From: Pseudomonadota bacterium
Lineage (GTDB): Bacteria; Pseudomonadota; Alphaproteobacteria; Rhizobiales; Rhizobiaceae
DNA length: 64,000 nt
Reading direction: 5' to 3'
Assembly (NCBI GenBank): GCA_023451735.1
Contig: JAEXYH010000044.1
Coordinates: forward strand, 1-64,000
Positions within the stretch are counted from its first letter, which is position 1, and each line of letters begins with the position of its first letter. Under the pieces are notes generated by a model, which was not told the origin of the DNA, did not search any database, and saw only the letters and a program-made list of their open reading frames with translations. The position numbers and the translations under genes are program-made. Shown here in pieces: positions 16,696 through 25,036 of this stretch.

Positions 16696-17088
16696 TCAGT
16701 TCAGCACCCGGTTCAGTCCGGGTGAATCCAGAGAGAAGGCGGGGATGTCTACCTTAAAGACCTCGCCTTCTTCAGTCTGCATGTCGTAATAGCCGAACAT
16801 CATTCCCGATGGCGTGTCGAGCGGGCAGCCCGAGGAATATTCGTAACTATCACCCGGCTGCAGCCGCGGCTGTTCGCCGACGACGCCAAGGCCGTCCACT
16901 TCGTCGACCAGGCCGTTCTGGTCGGTAATATGCCAGTAGCGGTGAACCAACTTCACCGTATGGATCGAATGGTTTTCGATGACGATGCGGTAGCCCCAGA
17001 CATAGCGGCTCTCTTCCGGACTGGATTGCTCCTCCAGATAGAACGGCTCGACAGCAACTTCTATATCTCTTGTCCGGGCGCGATACAT
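16696..17088 (-). CDS. apaG: ApaG protein
   Basis: A 130-residue single-domain protein with the fibronectin-III-like ApaG/DUF525 fold. Characteristic stretches are YVWGYRIVIENHS, VKLVHRYWHITD, VVGEQPRLQPGDSYEYSSG and GMMFGYYDMQTEEG. Its biochemical role is unsettled in bacteria; links to cobalt/magnesium resistance and Ap4A metabolism come from the E. coli apaGH context. I chose the ATG at 17088, with GAGG about 9 bp upstream, over an in-frame TTG at 17103. It lies upstream of metZ on the same strand order but is separated from it by about 200 bp with its own terminator-like hairpin. Confidence 0.92.
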   Translation of the reverse strand: MYRARTRDIEVAVEPFYLEEQSSPEESRYVWGYRIVIENHSIHTVKLVHRYWHITDQNGLVDEVDGLGVVGEQPRLQPGDSYEYSSGCPLDTPSGMMFGYYDMQTEEGEVFKVDIPAFSLDSPGLNRVLN

Positions 17089-17256
17089 GGACAAATACCT
17101 CAAAACTACAGCGCCGAACGTCGTTTATTATACGCTAACCACGCTGTAGAACATGGAATCTATAGTCCCGCATATCGTACAAGAGACCGCAAACGTCAAG
17201 AAAACTCACGGTTTACGCGAGAAACTGTGATCTGTTCCTGGAGTTAGGGATAACTG

Positions 17257-17289
17257 ACATGGTGAATCCGGCTTTCGGATTCACCATGT
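17257..17289 (-). terminator. Long hairpin after metZ
   Basis: ACATGGTGAATCCG (17257-17270) and CGGATTCACCATGT (17276-17289) form a perfect 14-bp stem with a 5-nt loop, 16 bp beyond the metZ stop codon. There is no T-run, so it may stabilise the mRNA 3' end or act as a Rho-independent-like pause site. Confidence 0.55.
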
Positions 17290-17305
17290 TGATAGGCTGA
17301 GAGCC

Positions 17306-18484
17306 TCAGATCGCCGCGAGCGCCCTGGCAAAATCTTCGAGCAGATCCTCGCTATCTTCGATGCCGGCCGAGAACCGCACGGTGCCGGGCGAAATCCCAA
17401 GTTCCGTGCGGGCCTCGTCGGTCAGGTTCTTGTGCGTCGTCGTTGCCGGATGGGTGATAAGGCTGCGCGTGTCACCCAGATTATTGGAGATGGTGACGAC
17501 TTCCAGCGCATTCTGCAGCTTGAATGCGGCTTCTTTGCCACCCTTCAACTCGAAGCAGATCAGCGTCGAACCGCCGGTCATCTGCTTGGCGATGATATCC
17601 GCTTGCGGGTGATCCTTGCGGCCGGGATAGATGACCTTGGCGACGTGTTTGTGCTCGGCCAGGAAGTCGGCCACCTTGGAGGCATTGTCCGTCTGCTGCT
17701 TGACACGGATCGGCAGGGTTTCAAGCCCCTTGATCAGCGTCCAGGCGGTGAAGGGCGACATGGCCGGGCCGGTATGACGGTAATAGTCCTGCAGGTGCTC
17801 GGTTACCCATTCCCGATCCGACAAGATGACGCCGGCAAGGCTGCGGCCTTGGCCGTCGATATGCTTGGTGGCCGAATAGACGACGATATGCGCACCGAGT
17901 TCCAGAGGCTTCTGAAAGAGCGGCGTTGCAAACACGTTGTCGACGACGAGTTTCGCGCCGATCTGGTTGGCAAGCTTGGCGACGCCCGCGATATCTATGA
18001 CTTCGAGCGTCGGGTTGGTCGGGCTTTCGAGGAAGAAGACCTTGGTATTCTTCTGGATTGCCTTTTCCCAATTGGCGAGATCGCGTCCATCCACCAGCGT
18101 GCATTCGATGCCGTAGCGCGGAGCAAGCGTCTCGATCACCCAGCGGCAGGAACCGAACATCGCACGGGCAGCGACGATATGGTCGCCGGCCTTCAGCTGG
18201 CAGAGCAGGGCGGCGGAAACGGCAGCCATGCCGGATGCCGTGGCGCGGGCTTCTTCCGCGCCTTCGAGCGCGCACATGCGCTTTTCGAACATGTCGTTGG
18301 TCGGGCTGCCGTAACGGGCATAGATGTACCCTTCGGTCTCGCCCTTGAAGCGCGCTTCCGCTGCTTCCGAACTGTCATAGGCAAAGCCCTGCGTCAGATA
18401 GATCGCTTCCGACATCTCGCCATATTGCGAGCGCAGTGTACCGCCGTGAACAAGTGTAGTTGCCGGGCGCCATTTGTTTGTCAT
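17306..18484 (-). CDS. metZ: O-succinylhomoserine sulfhydrylase
   Basis: A 392-residue PLP enzyme of the Cys/Met metabolism family that makes homocysteine directly from O-succinylhomoserine and sulfide. Visible motifs are YARYGSPTNDMFEKR near the N-terminus, GSCRWVIETL, ESPTNPTLEVIDI, and the PLP Lys in VYSATKHIDGQGR (about residue 204). MetZ and MetC/MetB are close relatives; the assignment to MetZ rests on the overall rhizobial type and the SAM-II riboswitch in its leader. The start at 18484 follows a GGGG ribosome-binding site; upstream in-frame codons fall inside the riboswitch leader and are excluded. Confidence 0.92.
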   Translation of the reverse strand: MTNKWRPATTLVHGGTLRSQYGEMSEAIYLTQGFAYDSSEAAEARFKGETEGYIYARYGSPTNDMFEKRMCALEGAEEARATASGMAAVSAALLCQLKAGDHIVAARAMFGSCRWVIETLAPRYGIECTLVDGRDLANWEKAIQKNTKVFFLESPTNPTLEVIDIAGVAKLANQIGAKLVVDNVFATPLFQKPLELGAHIVVYSATKHIDGQGRSLAGVILSDREWVTEHLQDYYRHTGPAMSPFTAWTLIKGLETLPIRVKQQTDNASKVADFLAEHKHVAKVIYPGRKDHPQADIIAKQMTGGSTLICFELKGGKEAAFKLQNALEVVTISNNLGDTRSLITHPATTTHKNLTDEARTELGISPGTVRFSAGIEDSEDLLEDFARALAAI

Positions 18485-18503
18485 GCTAATCCCCATTTCA
18501 AAA

Positions 18504-18548
18504 CAAAAAAACCGGCCGCAAAAGCAGACCGGTTTTAGCAACCCGGTC
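18504..18548 (-). terminator. Terminator/antiterminator pair in the metZ leader
   Basis: On the minus strand, GACCGG and CCGGTC (18543-18548 and 18527-18532) can form an antiterminator hairpin. The overlapping ACCGG/CCGGT arms (18529-18533 and 18511-18515) form a terminator stem followed by seven T (18504-18510). The two structures share the central CCGGTC and are mutually exclusive. Their place between the SAM-II aptamer and the metZ ribosome-binding site suggests that SAM controls premature termination. Confidence 0.65.
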
Positions 18549-18550
18549 TT

Positions 18551-18603
18551 TTTAGCCACTTGTTTAACGTGGCTGCAAGCCGACCGGCAAATCACCACGG
18601 GAT
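18551..18603 (-). promoter_or_regulatory. SAM-II riboswitch (metA motif) controlling metZ
   Basis: The minus strand reads CCGTGGTGATTTGCCG, then CGGCTTGCAGCCACGT, then TAAACAAGTGGCTAAA. This is the SAM-II aptamer pattern: a stem closed by CGTGG/CCACG with the conserved GATTTGC and CTTGCAGCC stretches, and a downstream segment ending in GCTAAA that forms the pseudoknot. SAM-II riboswitches are known upstream of methionine-synthesis genes in Rhizobiales and turn expression off when S-adenosylmethionine is plentiful. Confidence 0.92.
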
Positions 18604-18684
18604 AAAGCTGGCTTACGCCTCGCATTTGCTTGCGTCAATGGCCTGCATTTGGTTTTGTCACCGCCAAAATTTGAAAGAAACATC

Positions 18685-19776
18685 ATGAAACGCGATACGG
18701 GAATTCTGGCGGACCGCGCAATTGCGGAACTATTCGAAACGGGGCGGCTGATCTCCGAGCGCGAGTTGGATCGCGACCAGATCCAGCCTGCAAGCCTCGA
18801 TCTGCGTCTTGGCGCCAAGGCGTTTCGTGTTCGTGCCTCCTTTATGCCCGGTCCCAACAGCCTCGTTTCCGACAAGCTCGACCGGCTGAGCCTGCATGTC
18901 GTCGACCTCTCCGAAGGTGCGGTTCTGGAAACCGGCTGCGTCTATATCGTGCCGCTGATGGAAAGCCTCGACCTGCCGGCAGACATGTCGGCTTCCGCAA
19001 ACCCTAAATCCTCTACCGGGCGCCTTGATATCTTCACCCGTGTCATCACCGACCATGCGCAGGAATTCGACAAGATCCCGGCCGGTTATCGTGGCCCGCT
19101 CTATCTCGAAATATCCCCGCGTACCTTCCCGATCGTTGCTCGCCAGGGCTCGCGCCTGTCGCAGATTCGCTTCCGCATCGGCAATGCCATTCTGTCGGAG
19201 CCGCAACTGCTGCATCTCCACGAGACCGAAACGCTCGTCGCATCGGCAACGCCGAACGTGTCGGGTGGCGGCATCGCGCTGTCGATCGACCTGAAGGGGG
19301 ACGCGAACGGCCTGATCGGTTACCGTGGCAAGCACCACACTGCCGTCGTGGATGTCGACAAGAAGGCGCAGCACGACCTCTTCGATTTCTGGGAGCCGCT
19401 CTATAGCCGCGGACGCAATGAGCTGATCCTCGATCCGGATGAGTTCTACATTCTCGTCTCGCGCGAGGCCGTCCATGTGCCGCCGCTTTATGCCGCCGAG
19501 ATGACGCCCTTTGATCCACTGGTCGGCGAGTTCCGCGTCCACTACGCCGGCTTCTTCGATCCGGGCTTCGGACATGAAGCCGCAGGCGGTCGTGGCAGCC
19601 GCGCCGTTTTGGAAGTCCGCAGCCACGAGGTCCCCTTCATCCTCGAAGATGGCCAGATCGTCGGCCGTCTCGTCTACGAGCACATGCTGGAGCACCCGCA
19701 GGGCCTCTATGGCTCGGGCCTCGGTTCGAACTATCAGGCACAGGGTCTGAAACTCTCCAAGCATTTCCGCGGCTGA
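18685..19776 (+). CDS. dcd: dCTP deaminase, double-domain alphaproteobacterial type
   Basis: A 363-residue protein of the dUTPase/dCTP-deaminase superfamily, expected to make dUTP from dCTP in thymidylate supply. The N-terminal half has QIQPASLDLRLG and SANPKSSTGRLD, both trimeric dUTPase-fold motifs. A second, related half follows with LIGYRGKHHTAVVDVD, EFYILVSREAVHVPP and AEMTPFDPLVGEFRVHYAGFFDPGFG, which corresponds to the dCTP-deaminase C-terminal core. This double-length form is typical of alphaproteobacteria, whereas enteric Dcd has about 190 residues. The start at 18685 is inferred from the homology-like N-terminus MKRDTGILADRAI; the ribosome-binding site is weak. It is divergent from metZ. 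Confidence 0.85.
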   Translation: MKRDTGILADRAIAELFETGRLISERELDRDQIQPASLDLRLGAKAFRVRASFMPGPNSLVSDKLDRLSLHVVDLSEGAVLETGCVYIVPLMESLDLPADMSASANPKSSTGRLDIFTRVITDHAQEFDKIPAGYRGPLYLEISPRTFPIVARQGSRLSQIRFRIGNAILSEPQLLHLHETETLVASATPNVSGGGIALSIDLKGDANGLIGYRGKHHTAVVDVDKKAQHDLFDFWEPLYSRGRNELILDPDEFYILVSREAVHVPPLYAAEMTPFDPLVGEFRVHYAGFFDPGFGHEAAGGRGSRAVLEVRSHEVPFILEDGQIVGRLVYEHMLEHPQGLYGSGLGSNYQAQGLKLSKHFRG

Positions 19777-19896
19777 ACGTGACACCTGGCCTCGACTGAG
19801 TGCCTCGCAACTGAGCGGCCGCACCAAGCTCGATGCAGCGGACAGCTAGCACGGCCTTGACAGCAGCGATCCGTTGTTGGAAATCTGCGCATGCAA

Positions 19897-19970
19897 GCGG
19901 GTGTAGCTCAATGGTAGAGCAGCAGCTTCCCAAGCTGAATACGAGGGTTCGATTCCCTTCACCCGCTCCA
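19897..19970 (+). tRNA. tRNA-Gly (anticodon CCC)
   Basis: A 74-nt cloverleaf runs from GCGGGTG to CACCCGCTCCA with the CCA encoded. The D arm is GCTCAATGGTAGAGC, the anticodon loop TTCCCAA gives CCC, and the T arm is AGGGTTCGATTCCCT. No integrase or att-like duplication is visible next to it. Confidence 0.95.
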
Positions 19971-20320
19971 GTTTCCTTTAGTCTTTGGTCATCTTCCGAC
20001 GATGCGGTGCGACTGAATATGTGCGTTCGCTTGAGCAAAGTGGTGACTTTCTCGCGGCCAGACGGTGTCCGATAATTCAGGGCTATCAATGTGTCTCCAT
20101 AGGAGACGCGATCGCCAGGGGCGCTATGTATCCATAGGCCGTCATTAGCGAAGCGGCCGTAGCTGCGACCAGCCGTGGTCCGGTGCAGGAACAGCAGAGG
20201 TTCGCAGCATTTCCACAAGAGGTCATAGCGCGAGCAGTGGCTTAGAATGCCGAGATCGAACCACACGCCGAGTGGCCGCAGATCGCCAGAAGGGATCATG
20301 TATCCCGCGAGGATACGCCG
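19971..20320. other. Intergenic stretch after tRNA-Gly with no supported gene
   Basis: About 350 bp separate tRNA-Gly from the GT2 gene. A minus-strand frame is open here (from about 20299 leftward) but it runs straight through the tRNA into the dcd gene, has no ribosome-binding site and resembles nothing I know. Two 6-bp hairpins are present: GTCTCC-ATA-GGAGAC near 20094-20108 and GTATCC-CGCGA-GGATAC at 20300-20316. I see no further feature. Confidence 0.5.
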
Positions 20321-22324
20321 TCATCGTTTCCCTCTGGATGGCACGCCCAAGCCTAGAGGACCTCCTTGCTGAGATAAGGTTTTCGACGTCGGGGAATGCG
20401 GGGTCTTGTTCCAGTGGAACGGCTTTGTCTTCAGTTCGATGGCCGCCCGCCAGGCAGCGACCGATATCATCAGCCAGTAAAGGGGCACAAGCGCCCATCG
20501 CCAGCCGATCAGCCGCTTTTCATGGTCAATCATCGAGCCGACCCCCAGTCCGAGGAAGATCAGGTAGCTTCCGATGATATTGACGAAATCCATGACGAAC
20601 AGCGAAATGACGCCGAGTGGCAGATCGTCTTTCGGTGCGTCCAGCATGGCTGATGCACCGAGCCAGAGGAAAACGAAGATCAGCGGATGAAGCAGTGCCG
20701 AAATCAGCATCCCGCCCACCATAAGCTGGAAGGTCGCGAAGGCTGGTATCCCAATGTCCCGCACCAGTCTCGCCGGGTCGCGCATCAGTACCAGCCAGGT
20801 TTGTAACCACCCCTTGAACCAGCGCGCGCGCTGCGCCATCCAGACGGGGACCTCCACCGGTGCATCCTCCAGTGTCTGACAGGTCAATACGTCTGAACGA
20901 TACCCAAGCCGATAGAGGCGCAACCCCATATCAGCGTCCTCGGTTACATTGTAGGGATCCCAGCCGCCGGCTTCTTTCAAGATCGTGGTCTTGAAATGGT
21001 TGGATGTTCCGCCAAGCGGCAGAGGCATCCGCCGTCTTGCCAGCATTGGCAACAGCCCGCGGAAAAGAGCGGAGTATTCGAGCGAGAACAGGGCGCTTAG
21101 CGGCGATTGTCGGGCGTTGGCGATGATCAGCGGCGCCTGTAGGCAGGCAAGGTCGGGTGGTCCCTTGAGAAACGTCGCATGGGCCTCGCGCAATTGCATC
21201 GGATGCGGCCGGTCCTCCGCATCATAGATCGCCAGGAATTCGCCCCGGGCGCAGGAAAGCGCATAGGTGAGCGCCTTCGGCTTGGTGCGCGGCCCGATCG
21301 GCGGCACAGCAATGATCTCGAATTGCGGTCCGGGTTGATGCGCTGTGAGCGCGGCGATCGTCTCCTGATCATCCGCTTCGCAGACAAGCTTGATATCGAT
21401 AAGCGCACGCGGCCAGTCGAGCCGTTCGAGACAGGCGATCAGTTGCCCAACGACGGGAGCTTCCCGGTAGAGCGCCACCATGACGGTATAGCGCGGCAAA
21501 GGGCCGGTGTGGAGGTCGAGCCGTGTCGGCGGGTTCGGCCGGTGCATCTTCAGGGCCAGTGCCATCAGCCGCAGCATCAGCGAAGCGAAATAGATCAGCG
21601 ACAGGATGATATGCAAGAAGAGAAGCATTATCATTGGTATGCTGAGGAAAGCAGCAACCGTTCCGGCAACCACGGCGCCTGCGACAAATCCCTGCTGTCC
21701 CGAAAGTACCGTTCGGGCAGAAAAGGCAGGTTGTCGTTCGAAAAGCCCGTTTGTCGTTTCCCGGCCGCGCCGTCCAGATCCCGCCTCCCAGACGGCCTTG
21801 CGGATGGCGCTGGGTGTGGTGACGGCAAGGTCCCGGCCAAGCATCGGCATGGCGGTCAGTGCTGCCGCGAGTTCTGCCAGCCGCCCCGCCTCCGGCACGA
21901 TGACTGTTTCCGGCGCCCGGCTGCGATGAACAAGCCGGACCATGGTCGGCCGCCTGAGCTGGCTGTCCAGGGTCATCGCATCCTGCACGAGGCCCGGATC
22001 TATCGTGTCGATGAAAGGCAACCGTAGCAGCCGCGCTATCGCCCCGTAATACGCCTCTTCGCACACCTCGCCGGAATGCAGCAGTTCCGCTTCTATCGAC
22101 GTACCGTGACGGAGTGCCTGTTCGCGCATCCGGGCGATCATCGGTTTCGAGAAACCGAGTGCAGTAAGCGCTTTGGCTTCGGTCTCAGGAAAGTCGGGAT
22201 CTGCCTCTCCCCATGCCTCTTCATTGCGGCTCCGATGACCGGCTGAATTGCCGTCCGGCGCACCTGCGGCAGTCTCATCGTCACAGATCGCCGATCCCCG
22301 CGGCGGATATTCCCCGAAGCGCAT
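20321..22324 (-). CDS. Cellulose-synthase-like family 2 glycosyltransferase
   Basis: A 667-residue membrane glycosyltransferase. Residues ~40-110 look like the MshEN/GspE N-terminal domain (PETEAKALTALGFSKPMIARM...LPFID), often found fused to such enzymes. Two transmembrane helices near 215-260 precede the GT2 domain. Its processive-type D,D,D,QxxRW set is visible as CEADDQE, YDAEDRP, TEDADMGLRLYR and QRARWFKGWLQ. Four more helices follow near the C-terminus. The enzyme should polymerise or transfer a nucleotide-sugar across the inner membrane; the sugar is unknown. It is divergent from the solute-binding protein gene. No export or polymer-modification genes sit nearby. Confidence 0.85.
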   Translation of the reverse strand: MRFGEYPPRGSAICDDETAAGAPDGNSAGHRSRNEEAWGEADPDFPETEAKALTALGFSKPMIARMREQALRHGTSIEAELLHSGEVCEEAYYGAIARLLRLPFIDTIDPGLVQDAMTLDSQLRRPTMVRLVHRSRAPETVIVPEAGRLAELAAALTAMPMLGRDLAVTTPSAIRKAVWEAGSGRRGRETTNGLFERQPAFSARTVLSGQQGFVAGAVVAGTVAAFLSIPMIMLLFLHIILSLIYFASLMLRLMALALKMHRPNPPTRLDLHTGPLPRYTVMVALYREAPVVGQLIACLERLDWPRALIDIKLVCEADDQETIAALTAHQPGPQFEIIAVPPIGPRTKPKALTYALSCARGEFLAIYDAEDRPHPMQLREAHATFLKGPPDLACLQAPLIIANARQSPLSALFSLEYSALFRGLLPMLARRRMPLPLGGTSNHFKTTILKEAGGWDPYNVTEDADMGLRLYRLGYRSDVLTCQTLEDAPVEVPVWMAQRARWFKGWLQTWLVLMRDPARLVRDIGIPAFATFQLMVGGMLISALLHPLIFVFLWLGASAMLDAPKDDLPLGVISLFVMDFVNIIGSYLIFLGLGVGSMIDHEKRLIGWRWALVPLYWLMISVAAWRAAIELKTKPFHWNKTPHSPTSKTLSQQGGPLGLGVPSRGKR

Positions 22325-22405
22325 GGTTCTGTTACACCGTTCTCAAGGAGCGAACCGATAGGGGCGCCCCAGCCTGTCCCGCGGACGATCATAATGAGGC
22401 ACCGG

Positions 22406-23281
22406 ATGATTACATCCCCAGTTTGGCGGGGGGCGCGCGATCTCTTTGCGGCCTGCATGATGATGGCGACCGTCTTCGTGGTGCCCGGTACAGGTGTGGC
22501 AGCGGAAACGGGGGATACCTTGCCGCTGATGTTCGATGCCCGCGAACGTCTGGCTCGTCCCGATCTGTCGACGGTCGTGCGCCTGCGCATTCTGACGGCG
22601 GTTGATTTTCCGCCCTTCAATTTCACTGATCAGACAGGCCGCCTGTCGGGTTTCAATGTCGACCTCGCTCGGGAAGTCTGCGCCGAGCTGAAGCTGGAAG
22701 CCAAATGCCAGATCCAGGCCCTGCCGTTCGACGAGCTTGAAAAAACACTCGAGGCCAACGGCGGTGAAGCGGTCATAGCCGGCATTGCGGTGAACCCGGA
22801 GCGGCGGGAGCGTTTCCTGTTCTCGCGCTCTTATATCGGCATCCCGGCCCGCTTTGCCAAAAACCGCTCGGTCGATATCCCGGGTGAGACCGCGTCCGCC
22901 CTTACCGGCCGCCGGGTCGGCGTGGTCAAGGATACGGCGCATGAGGCGATGCTGAAGGCGTTCTTCCCCGGCATCATCGCCGTGCCTTTCGAATCCGATG
23001 CGGAGATGGCGGCAGGGCTCAAGGAAAAGAAGGTCGATGCAGTCTTTTCCGATGGCCTGAGATTACCCTTCTGGGTTTCCAGCGAGGCGTCGGAAAAATG
23101 CTGCACGCTGTTCGACGGCCCCTATCTTTCGGAAAAATTCCTGGGCGAGGGCCTGTCGGTCATGGTTCGCCGGACCGATCCGATCCTGGTTTCGGCTTTC
23201 AACCAAGCGTTCGCCGAACTGTCGCGTAACGGCAGGCTGCAGGATCTTTATCTGCGCTATTTTCCGAACGGACTTTACTAG
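22406..23281 (+). CDS. Periplasmic amino-acid-type solute-binding protein
   Basis: A 291-residue family 3 solute-binding protein with an N-terminal signal segment ending near VAAETGD. Characteristic stretches are LTAVDFPPFNFTDQTGRLSGFNVDLAREVCAEL, then AGIAVNPERRERFLFSRSYI and RRVGVVKDTAHEAML. The second ATG (22406) has GAGG upstream and is preferred over 22394. No permease or ATPase gene is adjacent, so it is either an orphan binding protein that joins a transporter elsewhere or a sensory protein. Three Cys in the mature part (EVCAEL, AKCQIQ, KCCTLF) could form a disulfide. Confidence 0.8.
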   Translation: MITSPVWRGARDLFAACMMMATVFVVPGTGVAAETGDTLPLMFDARERLARPDLSTVVRLRILTAVDFPPFNFTDQTGRLSGFNVDLAREVCAELKLEAKCQIQALPFDELEKTLEANGGEAVIAGIAVNPERRERFLFSRSYIGIPARFAKNRSVDIPGETASALTGRRVGVVKDTAHEAMLKAFFPGIIAVPFESDAEMAAGLKEKKVDAVFSDGLRLPFWVSSEASEKCCTLFDGPYLSEKFLGEGLSVMVRRTDPILVSAFNQAFAELSRNGRLQDLYLRYFPNGLY

Positions 23282-23327
23282 ATATTGGGAATTTGTTCCT
23301 GCGGGCGCGCAGCCGAACGGGCAGGCC

Positions 23328-23990
23328 TCACTGGCTTGCCCATATGATCCGAGCCATCCACTCCACATCGGCAAGGTCAAAGGCCCGGTTGGGATGTTCC
23401 GGATTGAGCGACATCACCTCGACGCTTTTCGGGCTTTGCCGTGCCAGAACCTTGGCCATCACTTCGCCCTCGCGGGTTTTCAAAACGACGCGGTCGCCAC
23501 GCCTGACCTGCGCGCCCGGCTCGACGATGAGCACGTCGCCGTCGCGGTAGAGAGGCATCATCGATTCACCCTGAACCTCAAGTGCGTAGACCCCCGCCTT
23601 ACGCGACGGGTCAACGGGAAAGTCGACCACATCCCAGCCCTGTCCTGCAGGAAATCCCCCGTCATCGAAAAAGCCGCCGGCTCCCGCCTGGGCAAAGCCG
23701 AGCAGCGGAATATTGCCGGTCTGAGGCGGAAAATTGCCGTCCGGGATCTGATTGCGGCCGGCGGCCGGCAGATAGCTCATGAACTGGTCGATCGTCGCGC
23801 CCGTCGCTTCGAGTACCTTGGAGATCGATTCCGTCGAGGGCCAGCGCAGCCGTCCATCAGGCCCCAGACGCTTGGAACGGTTGAACGAGGTCGGGTCCAG
23901 CCCCGCCCGTCTTGCAAGCCCGGAGGGCGTCAGCTGGTGGCGTTCGGCAAGCCTGTCGATCGCGTTCCATATGGCGTCATGTGATAGCAT
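23328..23990 (-). CDS. S24-family phage-repressor-like transcriptional regulator
   Basis: A 220-residue protein with an N-terminal helix-turn-helix (residues ~5-65, RLAERHQLTPSGLARRAGLDPTSFNRS) and a C-terminal S24/LexA-type peptidase domain. The catalytic Ser lies in VQGESMMPLYRDGD and the partner Lys in GEVMAKVLAR, about 37 residues later. An Ala-Gly pair in the linker (FAQAGAG) is a candidate autocleavage site. LexA proper is different in Rhizobiales, and no prophage genes are present here, so this may be a chromosomal stress regulator. It is convergent with the solute-binding protein gene. Confidence 0.85.
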   Translation of the reverse strand: MLSHDAIWNAIDRLAERHQLTPSGLARRAGLDPTSFNRSKRLGPDGRLRWPSTESISKVLEATGATIDQFMSYLPAAGRNQIPDGNFPPQTGNIPLLGFAQAGAGGFFDDGGFPAGQGWDVVDFPVDPSRKAGVYALEVQGESMMPLYRDGDVLIVEPGAQVRRGDRVVLKTREGEVMAKVLARQSPKSVEVMSLNPEHPNRAFDLADVEWMARIIWASQ

Positions 23991-24182
23991 CGTCGCCCGT
24001 GCCCCGGCCCCAATCCGCGCCCCGCAGGATCGGGACGGCAGGAACCCTTTCGATCAGAGAAGACACGCCCGACCGATTCCGGCCTGCACGCCTAGACCGG
24101 AGAAACTCTCCTCCGGCGCGCGATTTTAGCCGAAGGTCTCAGGCGCGTAAAGGTCAGAGAGGAATAAAATCCTCTTGGACGG

Positions 24183-24830
24183 CTACGCCACCATGGCCAT
24201 GTTGATTTTGCCGAGCTTGATCACCGCCTGGGTGCGGCTGTCGACATTGAGCTTCAGCAGGATCGCCGATACATGCGCCTTGATCGTTGCTTCCGACACG
24301 CCAAGCTCATAGGCGATCTGTTTGTTGAGCAGCCCCTCGGCAAGCATGGTCAGCACCCGGTTCTGCTGCGGAGTGAGTGTCTTCAGCCGGTCGAGGATTT
24401 CGATCAGCACGGGATCGTCCTGCGTCTCGCCGCTCTCGCTGCCAGGTGTAAAAATCCCGCCGTCCAGCACGGTCTTGACGGCGTTGCGGATCTCGTCGAG
24501 GCCAGATGATTTCGGGATGAAACCCGAAGCGCCGAGTTCGATCGACCGGCGCACCGTGCCATTGTCGTCGGTTGCTGAAACGACGACGATCGGCAGCGCC
24601 GAAAATTGCGCCCTCAGCGTCATCAGGCCCGAAAACCCGCTGACTCCAGGCATGGCGAGGTCGAGCAGCATCAGGTCGGCGTCGGGATGCCCGTCGGCCG
24701 CCTTGAGCGCGGCGGAAAACTCGCCGCATTCGATGATGGTGACATCCTCTGCCATTGCCTCAAGGGTCTGGACAAGCGCGCCGCGAAACAGGGGATGATC
24801 GTCTGCGATGATGATTTTGAGTGTCTGCAT
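24183..24830 (-). CDS. LuxR/NarL-family response regulator
   Basis: A 215-residue two-component regulator. The receiver begins IIIADDHPLFRGAL, with the phosphoacceptor Asp in MLLDLAMPG and the conserved Lys in GFIPKSSG. The C-terminal LuxR helix-turn-helix reads LTPQQNRVLTMLAEGLLNKQIAYELGVSEATIKAHVSAIL. The start at 24830 has GGAGG upstream; a longer in-frame start at 24854 would place the ribosome-binding site inside the gene. No kinase gene is adjacent. A plausible partner is the symporter-kinase hybrid at 58797-62309, since such kinases (CrbS type) work with LuxR-type regulators, but this is inference. Confidence 0.88.
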   Translation of the reverse strand: MQTLKIIIADDHPLFRGALVQTLEAMAEDVTIIECGEFSAALKAADGHPDADLMLLDLAMPGVSGFSGLMTLRAQFSALPIVVVSATDDNGTVRRSIELGASGFIPKSSGLDEIRNAVKTVLDGGIFTPGSESGETQDDPVLIEILDRLKTLTPQQNRVLTMLAEGLLNKQIAYELGVSEATIKAHVSAILLKLNVDSRTQAVIKLGKINMAMVA

Positions 24831-25036
24831 TCCCACGCCTCCTCCCAAAGGCATAGTTGTGCTTGGGATCGAAATCCCGGGCCCTCCTCAAGGCCTGCGT
24901 CAATTTGTAACGCTCTTGGCAGTTCGAAACAAGGGTGCCGTTGCCTTACCCCACATCTCAAGCAGGCAGGACGCACTGTTTTCTGTAACGGTTCTGCGAC
25001 ACCAGCGCCTGAGATCTGTGTAGGGCGAAGCGCTCT

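Noticed and set aside
17257..17289. A possible operator or IS end formed by the 14-bp inverted repeat after metZ.
   Set aside because: Its location directly behind a stop codon fits a transcript-end hairpin better, and no transposase or target duplication is present.
19637..20299. A 220-codon minus-strand frame covering the tRNA-Gly region.
   Set aside because: It reads through the tRNA gene and into dcd on the other strand, has no ribosome-binding site, and its translation is not a known family.
19897..20320. A genomic island or integrated element at tRNA-Gly.
   Set aside because: No integrase, no duplicated tRNA end and no change in gene style were seen.
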